From Cristatella mucedo (taxonomy: Eukaryota; Bryozoa; Phylactolaemata; Cristatellidae): DNA of 64,000 bases. Each line of letters starts with the position of its first letter. Position 1 is the first letter of the stretch. The stretch is from NCBI GenBank assembly GCA_009760855.2, contig WPIO01000015.1, positions 101,001-165,000 on the forward strand, written 5' to 3'. Shown here one piece after another: positions 41,561-51,542 of the stretch. The notes beneath the pieces are model-generated. The model ran no database searches. It was not told the origin of the DNA and worked only from the letters and a program-made list of their open reading frames with translations. A program made the position numbers and the translations under genes.

Positions 41561-41978
41561 TTACAAATTATCAACCAAACCCGCGATCACAAGCGATCAC
41601 CAGCGGGAGCAAAAAGGAACGCCCGGATTCCAGGAACTTTTCCTACTTTAGCCCGACGAGAAAGGACTCGTGCTGTCAGCTGCAAGGACCTCGGGGACGC
41701 AATCTGTGCTATGCGAACCAGAAACAGGCTGCCACGTTCGGTGCTGCGGTTGCTCTTAAGTATCTAGAGCGAGAATATTGAAAATATCAAGAGCGAGGGG
41801 TGAGCGACTAGGGTAGAAAGGAACTTATTGTATCAATTTTCATCTCGACCACATCTTTTATCGATGAATAGAGAGAGAGAGAGAGAGAGAGGACAGGACA
41901 GAGAGTAGCTTGACAGCAGCAGCTTCGGCTGTACAGTCTAGCACCGTTTGAGCTGCCAGGCACTGCTGCCTGCTGCTT

Positions 41979-42008
41979 CTCTCTCTCTCTGTCTCTCTCA
42001 CTTTCTCT

Positions 42009-42060
<52 letters not shown>

Positions 42061-42122
42061 CACTTTCTCTCTCTCACTTTCTCTCTCTCTCTCTCTCTCA
42101 CTCTATCTCTCTCTCTCTCTCT
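41979..42122. repeat. (CT)n tract
   Basis: CT repeats with TTT interruptions over about 140 bp. A shorter (GA)n run lies at 41870-41892, in opposite purine/pyrimidine orientation. Confidence 0.95.
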
Positions 42123-42895
42123 GCATGCTAGCTTGCCGGCGACCTCGGCCAGGCGCCGGGCCGAGCCGAGCAGTGCGACCTTTGCTGAACGGCAAAGCAA
42201 AAAAAAGCCCAGGCCAGAAAGGGTTCGTGGCAGGTGCACAACACGCAGATATCATCCTGACAAATCGGGATTCCAGAAGAGTACAGCAAGACCTAGAAAG
42301 CATTCGCATGCCACAGGCAGCTCTCAGAAGAGTCGTTCCGAAATATGAGTTAACTGATCAACAGAAAAAGTAACCGATCACTCGTTCCTGCGCGAATCGA
42401 CCGCGGAGCGTTGCCGGCATCGAGTGCAAGCTGCTGCTCTGCCCTCCCCTCTCCCCCCCCCCCCCGCGCAGCACTGTGGGTCGATGCCAGGCAGCGTGCC
42501 AGCTCCTTGCACGAGCAGTCACTCGATCAGCAGTGTGCAGCACAGCAACGATTGCCGACCGCCCCCTCCAGCTGCCGAGGTCAGCCAGGCCCGTCTTTTA
42601 CTGCAGCACTCGGTTCGATAATTGCCCAGTAATGACCGTAGGCAGCCTTACCCAATCGCCTGGCCTGCACCACCCCTTTAGAAGTAGATGTGCATGCACA
42701 ACACGACTTGGGGACCAGCATCAGCAGAAGCAGCAAGTGCATTTGTCATACAGGACCAGGTAAACATTATCACAACACAACACACTGGCAGTGCACATCT
42801 GGCAGTGACGAAGCTGATGCAACAGCAACAGCAGCTCCATCCAGATGGCTCCATGTGCTTACAGTACAGGCCCCCCCCCAGATGACAAAACGTAC

Positions 42896-42987
42896 CTGCT
42901 TCAGAAGGTCCTGGTGATAAGTAAGACTCTTGGTGATCTCTTGCTGGGTGGAGTCAAGGTGCGCTATCGATGCACTGAACTGCATAG
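42896..42987 (-). CDS. DCTN2: DCTN2 exon 10 (last resolved)
   Basis: Encodes AMQFSASIAHLDSTQQEITK and SLTYHQDLLKQ, matching human AMQFGQLLTHLDTTQQMIAN. Acceptor TTTGGTTGTAG, donor GTACGT. It enters in phase 1 and leaves in phase 0. Confidence 0.95.
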
Positions 42988-45900
42988 CTACAACCAAAAG
43001 TATCAAGTCAAAATGAGCAGCCACCAATAGTCCGGCAGCAGCGGTGGCAGCAGCAGCGGTGGAAGCAGCAGCGCCTGCTAAACTATACCAGCACCTAAAA
43101 AGCCTGAACTCCGAAATTGGGTTCAACCAGCATATTGCCCATGGTCTATTCATCAGACTCTTCTAAAATGACGTGCCACACAAGCTCCACGGTCAAGGGT
43201 ACCTATTTTCGGCTAGGTCTCAGGCCAGCGGTAAGGTGCTTGCAGTTCACGACCTAGGTCGCAGGTTCGAGTCGAGTAGAAGGCTATCCTTTATTTCTCC
43301 CTGCGAATAAGCATTCGCCAACTGCTATATTAATGAGACTGCTATATAAATGAGGCTGTCGAATCAGATGGCATTCTTAGGTAATGTTTCAAAAAAAATC
43401 GGACTTGCCATTATAGCATACCACAGACAAGTTGGTTCACACATTTGTGACTGTCCGCACACATTTCTGAAGTTCGCTATTCACAAGTCTTCCTACCTGT
43501 TGGTGAGCCGTGATGGCATACTAGGTAAGGCGGTTGCTTTCACGACCTCGGTCCCGAGGTCGTGGGTCCTCGGTCCCGAATCTCTATCGCCACTGCAAGC
43601 GGTGGTGATAGCCGTAAAGGCTCTACTGTCGCTATACAAAACGAGGCTGTTTAATCAGCTAAGATTTATTTATTTAAGAAGAAGCCTACAGTTGGTGCAA
43701 AACTCAGCAGCTAGGCTTGTCGGTCTTGACTGTCGCAACTGTCACATTAAGCCACCTCTGGCCCAACTGCACTCGCCATCAAGCATGAAGTATTGACTAG
43801 AAGTTTCTGTCACTCGTCGCTTGTCAGTCCTTTCATTCTCTCCTGCTGTGGCCGCGACCTATCTTAAATGCTTCGCATCGGGCATTCCCCTTGAAGCTCC
43901 ACAATCCTCTCGGTGTAGTCTTTTAGCAGTGCCTCCCACCAACGTCGAATCGTTTGGAGACTGTACCTCCAGTTAGTACGCTCTCAAAGCCTGAAGCTCA
44001 CTACAGACTGACGTCACGACATCCCTTTAATAAGACATTTCATAAGGCATTTAAAAGGACGATACAAATCCACCGGTTCCTCACAGCATTGTTCCGTGTG
44101 AGCGGACTGTTATCTATGTGCACTCGAGCACTGAAATTGCGCGCATGCTATTACTAATCAGTTGACATGGTTCCCTGCCAGGATAAAAGTGGCTAGAGCA
44201 GAGCTTGATAACAATTTTGCTCCACAAAGCTAGGGGTGCCGTCCGTGAATGCCGAGCACGGGTGAGAGGCTGTGCGATGTGCCGGCCTGGAGAATTCCAA
44301 AAATCTCACGAGCGGAAGGCAGCTGAGCTCGTGGGGTCGAACAGGTACTGCACTGACGAAGCAGCAGTCTTCATGCAAGCTCGTGGGTGTGGGCTTGAGA
44401 GAGGGCAGGTGCATCTCCTAGCAGATAAACAGAAAGAGCAAGACAGCACAAAAGCAGACAGGGAGAGAGAGAGAGAGAGAGAGAAAGAGAGATGGGGAGA
44501 GAGACAGAGAGGAGAGGAGAGAGAGAGAAGAGGAGAGGAGAGGGTAGGCAAGAGCTCAGACGAACAGCCAATCGAGGCTACGGACGCACAATAGTCAATG
44601 CGGCCACTTGCATGCCATCCAGCCAACGTAGCCAGGGAAAAACGGATACCAGTAGAAGGGAGAAGCCACGGCAGCGTGGCACGCAGCAGCAGAAGCCGCA
44701 CCAGCTGCCGACGACGAGAGAGAGCTCGGCCACAAGCAGCAGCCAGCAGTGACAGTGAGGGGGTCCATCAGGGCAGGCTCCTAGGAGCGCTGCGTAAAAT
44801 CATGCACCACCAGTAGCTCTCGCTAGCACACGACCCGCGCAGCATGCAGCGATATGCGATCGCTGCTGCTGCCACAGCTGCCACCGCAGCATCACACGGC
44901 CGTACCGTGCTGGTGAAGCTCCTGCAGTACCGTCAGACGATCGATGAGTGAGGGCACGACGTCCACGACACCATCCCACTTCTTCATCATATCGTACAGC
45001 TCGGCGACCTGGCAAAGCAGGCACAGCTAGCAGCAAGCTCGCGTACACAACGACAGCAGCAGCTCGCTAGTCAGGGAGCAGCTAGCAATTCGAGCTCGAG
45101 GCCATAAGCATGTCACGTGCCAATATATGAGAATATGTCAAACTTTGAGCAAAGACAACCAGCAAACCAGAAATGTACTACACCTTTATGATACGCTCTT
45201 AATGGCGATGGGAGTTATTCATCAGTATTTTTGGTCACTGAAAATGTGTCAAGTACATGCGTCGTTGCTACTATGAAGGTTTTGATGATAATTTACATCG
45301 GAGACAGTGAAATTTGGCGGCAAAGAGTCACGGTCTGGGGATGCTTCTGTAGCAAATGTAATGAGCTTTGTGGAGATCATTTTTCTCTTCAAGCAGGGAG
45401 AATAGCCTAGAAGTTGACATAATCGAAACATGAACTGGTTTAACAGCCTTTTTGTATAGCAACAGAACAGCCTCTGTGGCTATCACCACCACTTGCAGCT
45501 GCAATAAAGGATGGCCTACTGCAGGATTCGAACCCACGACTTCAGGACCGAGGGCATAAAATGCAACCGACTTAACCAGTGTGCCATCGCCGCTCACCGC
45601 CTAAGCATGCAGCTAAACGTATTAAATATTTTTTCAGCTATACTGTTGAATTTAGCTTGGGATCAGCATGCTAAAGGAGAGGTCAGTCAATCTTTATACC
45701 CGAATCCACTGATTGTCTCTGAGGTGAAGTGGATAGAAGGCTAAGAGCTCAGGTGGGTCATATCACGTCTAAAGAATCACTGTTCTCAAGTTTGCAGTGG
45801 CTAATGGTAGGGTCAGATATTTGCAAATGCTCATTTCTCTCTGTGCCTGAGCGGCTAAGACAGGTTGTTGCTACCATGGTGGTCTAACTTGATTTTAGCA

Positions 45901-47650
45901 CTAAAAATTACTATACATGTAATACCACTTTGCTTACTTATTACGTCAGCTTATGATGTACCTTCTGCGTGATTACAGCAGGTTTCAGTCAGTAACGTAT
46001 TTTTACGCAAGAATCTGAACTTTTTGGAGCCGACAGCATTTTAGGCTGCCTTGCCGATACTTTTGCGCTCGACTGCATGTTTGGGCAACCATTGATATAC
46101 AATATTCCACGAAGCCATCAGAACCGTGTTTAGTAGCATTTTTGGACAAATCAGCCTCACTTTGAAGTTCTTTTCGGTCATACATTGCTGGTTCACACTG
46201 GCTTAAGCTTCAGGACTACATACTTCAGAGCTACTTGCATGATTAATGGGTCTTCTTAGTCTTGATTTCGCATAAGTTCGAGAATAACACCTACTAAGGG
46301 GCAACTACGAATAACAAAGACTATAAGTGGGCATGACAGCCCATGAGATAACCACCAATGCTGGCTGCACCTAGGCCACTCACTGTCCAGCACACACAGG
46401 CAGCAGCATGCACATGCAATAAGCATACTTTATCCATTCGCTGAGCATCAATCGTGGTCTTCTTCTCGGCCGTACGGGTCAAGCTCTGATCAAGCAATCC
46501 GAGCCGCACCTCGATCTTATCCACTTCATCGGCATTCAGCAGTGTGAGCCTTGCACTGAGGGCAGCCACCGAGTCCTGCCACGGAGATTTGAACACAACT
46601 TCGCGTCCTGACTGAAGCATGACTGCATACGAGCACTAGAATATGCAGCAGCACAGGCCGAACATGAACATGACAAACACGGCGCATCATAAAACCTAAC
46701 CCAAACACGATCGCTTGGCGATTACCCGAGATGGGACATAATTAAAACAGTAATAAGACATTTGTACAGTCGACTAACAGAACTAAATTTCTTTCTAGGC
46801 ACTTTACATGTAATGGAAAGGAAGCATCATGCCAATTGGTAAGCATTAAGATAACATAAGCATAACATTAGCATTGGCAGCATGTTTGGGCAAACAAAAG
46901 ATTGTTCACATGAATCTAGCCAATGCTGTGAAGAAAAAGGTGCGCTTGCAGCTCTCTTTTTTATAGATTTTTAGATGGTCAAGCTAGGGGATGTCGTGAC
47001 GTCAGTCGAAAGTGAGGTCTGTGCTTTGGGAGCATACGAACTAAAGGCACGGTCTCCAAAGAACCCGTGGTTGATAAGAGGCATAGCTAAACGACAAGAT
47101 TCAGAAGAGTGGGTGGTACAAGATGCAGCTTGATGTAGTTCAAACTGATATTGATTTATATTGAAGTAGTTCGGACTGATAGACTTGAGTGAGAGAGTGA
47201 AAAAATTAAGTGCCTAGAAAGAGATTGAATTCTCTGAGGGTGCTATATAAAATGTATTATTGTTATTATTAGTATTATTATTATTATTATTATTAAGGGA
47301 CCCTCAAGTAAGAGACGGAACCTTTAAGTCGATGCGCTGCTTGATGGAGGGCCAGTGCAGGTCGGTGAGAAGTGGTGTAATGTGGCAATTGCTACGTTCT
47401 CTTCAGTCTGTCGGGTAACTGTAGAGTCATGCCACATGCAGCATCACTTTTTTCAGATGCATAGAAGAATATGAGCTATGTGTCAGATCAAGTATGAGGC
47501 CTCGTGCTTGCTCTTTGCCCCTTCATGCACATTCAAAACCAAGGCTGGGCATCCTACAGGGCATCCGATGCTCCTAGACAACCACAGGAGCTCATGCACC
47601 TATAGCCAGCTCACTGACCATAGCCTATTTATAAGCCACATATGTGCACA

Positions 47651-47719
<69 letters not shown>

Positions 47720-48359
47720 TAAAAGAGGAGTACCACAATAAAACGTTCTCCCATCTGCAAGAGAGGACAACAACGGGAAAGACGAACTTCGAGTTGCCAT
47801 GTTACCGACTGTTGAGGCCACCAGGTTTATTGCTTGAAACTTCAGGTGCACATATCTTTCTTACACAGGACAGGAGACATGATGACGTAGTTTCAGGCTA
47901 GGTTTTGAGGCTGGTATCATTCCCCGGCTACCGGGTGCGTTAAACTAAATTTCGCATCAGGAGCACACGATCTAGACATGGCACTGTTTCAGTGCTTTTA
48001 TAGGTTCAAGTAAAAAAGCCTTCAAATAAGCTCAAGAGCATTTTTGCTGTTGAGCTAGCCAACAAACCTAACCATCATAAACTGCATCCATACATAAAAT
48101 AAAAACAGAGCTCTTTAGCTAGAAAGATCCCTTATAACCAATGCATGCCCAACGACTGAGGTCTGAAGCTAATGAAAGATCCTATGAATCACATCATGCC
48201 TCGTTTTTCTTGCCAAGTCAATCTTCTCTAGGCACTTGCTTTAGCAAATTTGCTGTGGAGGCTTACAGCTAATCTAGTTTGCTTAATTTTGATGCATCAC
48301 GGAGTCGGCAATTCTGTGGTCACGGACATCATTTCGGATAAGAGAAGACGAAAAAATGT

Positions 48360-48396
<37 letters not shown>

Positions 48397-51300
48397 AACG
48401 CACATGCATGCTTGCGTCCACCGCTATGGTGAAGATTGGCCATCAGACGTCGATTTCCTGGGGGGAGGGGGTTCAAATTCTTGTGGTTTAGGTCATTTTT
48501 AGGGCTACACGTATTTTCCCCCAATATCTCCGTACAATCAAAAACTGTAGCATCACCACTAGCGTAGGCCACACCGTCATTCACACAATACAAGCAGCAA
48601 GCGGCAGAGCCGGTGGCACAAGATAGCCACTCACTCGGGAACATAAAAGCATGAGCAGCCAAGGCGATGCAGCCAGTCGATGGGGAGCGCCAGCCACCTA
48701 TATATCACTACACTACATATCGAATGTCGCACTTTTCGCGCTCATCGATCGATGACGATCTAGTGGTAGGGTGGAGGAGCTGCACGCCTGCCAACGTACC
48801 GTGAGCGAGGACTCGCCAGTGGCTCGGGCGAGCAGCGCATACTTCTCCGGCGACTGCGGCCCGAGCAGCGACTCGAGCTTGTGAATCCTCTGCTCCAGCT
48901 CGGCCACCTGCGCACGCTCGACAGATGGAGCGCAGGCCTGCGCAGGGCCATCTGCCCGCAGCAAACGCGACGGCAAAACGAGCTGGCCGATGGGGGGGCT
49001 GGAGAGCTGGAGAGCAGAGGGAAGTCCTGCATACCTTGGCGGCCTTGGTCTGCTGCGCGACGTCTGGACTATAGTACAGCTCGTAGACGACTTGCTCCTT
49101 GCCTGCCGCTCCGGCTGCGCTTGCAGCCGACGCCTGGACCGACGGCTTGATCTCAGACGAGGGCTTAAATGAGCGCAAGTCCTCCAAAAGGCGCCTGCAA
49201 CAAACATGTGCACACGGGCATGCAAGTGCCGCCAGCATGTCTGCAACACGATCGCTCCTTGCCAGCAAGCTGTCACGCACGTCTCCTTTCAGTCCTGTCT
49301 GCAAAGCGCACACGCATGCATGCACGCACACAGACGCAGACACACACATACACACACACACACAACGACACACACACACTGGGTGCATGTATGCATGCGC
49401 TCACACATTCATTCTCATGTGCAGAGGGCCCACAGAGGGCCTGCTATGAAGTGCTGCGAACGACGCAATAACACAACGGGCACAGCCTTACTCAAGGGTG
49501 ACTGGCCCTACCACCGTCTCGGTTTCTCGGCAGCAGACCCGAGTCTCGGGCAGAGTACAGCAAGCTTACGGCTGCTACCAGGCTGGCAGGCAGCGGCAGT
49601 GAGGCACGCTCGCTCAACAGTCACCACGACCTTCAATATGAGCATGGCCAGCCGAATTCGTGTGGCTACCTAAGACCGAGGTCGACGGCAGTCGGGTACG
49701 GCTGCTCAAAGTGGTGCCCCACCATTTCGAAGCGGGTGCCCCAGCAAAGCCACAGTGCCGTATTGCGGCAACCATCGCTTCGAAAACTTAAGTGTTGCCG
49801 AAGGTCAGTGGGCGTGGTGCGCCAGCTACAGCAGCTACCAACTCCAACTGCAAGCCTAACGGTGACGCGAAGACAGCCGCGAAGCCGTGAGAAATCGGGC
49901 TCTTACTTGTACTGCACGGCTTGGGGATCAGACAGGATCGCTGCGCTCTCCAGGCCCACGTTGTGCTCGAGAACAAACTTGTCCAGCTGCCGCTGCAGGA
50001 CTTCCACTTGTCCGATCATGTCCGACGGCGTGGTGCCCAGGTTCTTCGACTGCAAGCCGATCGCAAGCTCTCACAGCTGCCGCTGCATTACATCGCACGT
50101 CGGCGCCAGGCTGCTAAGCCGCACGTGCCGACAAAGACTTCGAGAGGTGGCAAAGCCGAGCAGCAGCAAAAGGAGCCCCTTTGCTGCTGCATTCACTCAG
50201 CCGCGTTCCGGTGCCGTCGCCGCCACCTCCCACTACCCCGAGGTGAGCGCAAGCAGCACGATGTCATTAGCAACGCTGCAATGCCGTGGAGATGCCACGG
50301 TGCCGGTGCCAACAGCAGTGGCAACATACCTTCTTGATGGTCTCGACGTCCTCGGTGAGCTGCTGCATCTCGAGGCGCAGCCGCTGCAGGCGCTGGAGTG
50401 GTGACTCTTGCGCTCGCTCGTCGGCGGCCAGCAGCTCGTATTCGGTCTGAGCGCCGTAGCCCCTGCCGCCAGCATGCCTCTGCACACCGTCCGAGAAGTC
50501 TGGGCAGCAGACGGAAGCGAGAGTTCGCACGAGCTGCTTCGACGGCAGGCACGGAAGGCGCCGCCGAACGGCGCAAAAGGAGCCAGAGCGCTCAGCCTTT
50601 GCGCCTCAGCCTCGTTGACGCTGCAGTGGCGCGCCTCGGCGAGGGAAGGAAGAGCTTACCGGCTCTGGACGGATCAAGCGAGGCATACTTGAATCTCTGG
50701 AAAGCGTCTTTCGGATCGACGGCAAGCCTCTCGACGGCCGGGTCGTCGGCCGGCTGGACAGAGCAGAACGGACAGCACACGTGGTGGCACACGTGCAGCA
50801 GCAGCAGCAGCAGCTCACTCGTGCAGCAGCAGCGGTGCTCCACAGCGCCAGCTACAGTCGCAAGACCGGTGGTGTGACATATGCTGGGTCGCCACCCACA
50901 GGGGGGGGGGAGGGTAGGGAAGAGAATGGGCAAGTGGTGGCTCACTTCCATAAGGTAGGCACACTTTTCATTTAAGTTTAAATTTAGGACACAAAAAAGA
51001 CGTAACAATAAAGAACGCAAAACTAATCAGAGAGGAAACTGCAGTTTGGCATGAGCGGCTGTGAGGGAACAGCAGCCTGGGAGCACTGGGCGGAGACCGT
51101 ACGAGGGCTTGCCTAAGCAGCAGGCTCTGGAGCAGTAGAGGGGAGACAAAGCCTCTTGGCAGATGACCCAACAGTTCTGCCCAAATCCATGTACTGGCTG
51201 CATCTGTGGTGACATCCATCTACCACAAACTGCCTCCAGCTGTCGGAAAGGTTCGGAACGAACAAAGGGAAGGCAAGATCCCAGCAGCATCTCGAGTGTG

Positions 51301-51493
51301 TAGACTAGGCCTTGACTGGCCTTGGCCGGCATGGTTCTGAATAAAGTGCTTGGTGCTGGAGCCAGGAGACTTGCTCGGTCGCGCTACCCAGCCCGACGAC
51401 AGGTCGTGCGGAGGGCTGTCACAGCAGCCCTAGCGAATCTTGCACGAACGGTATCTTGGGCAAAAGGAGGCACGATGAATGGATGAATGTGCA

Positions 51494-51542
<49 letters not shown>

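Noticed and set aside
47478-47741. Thr-His repeat open frames
   Set aside because: Translation of the (CA)n microsatellite.
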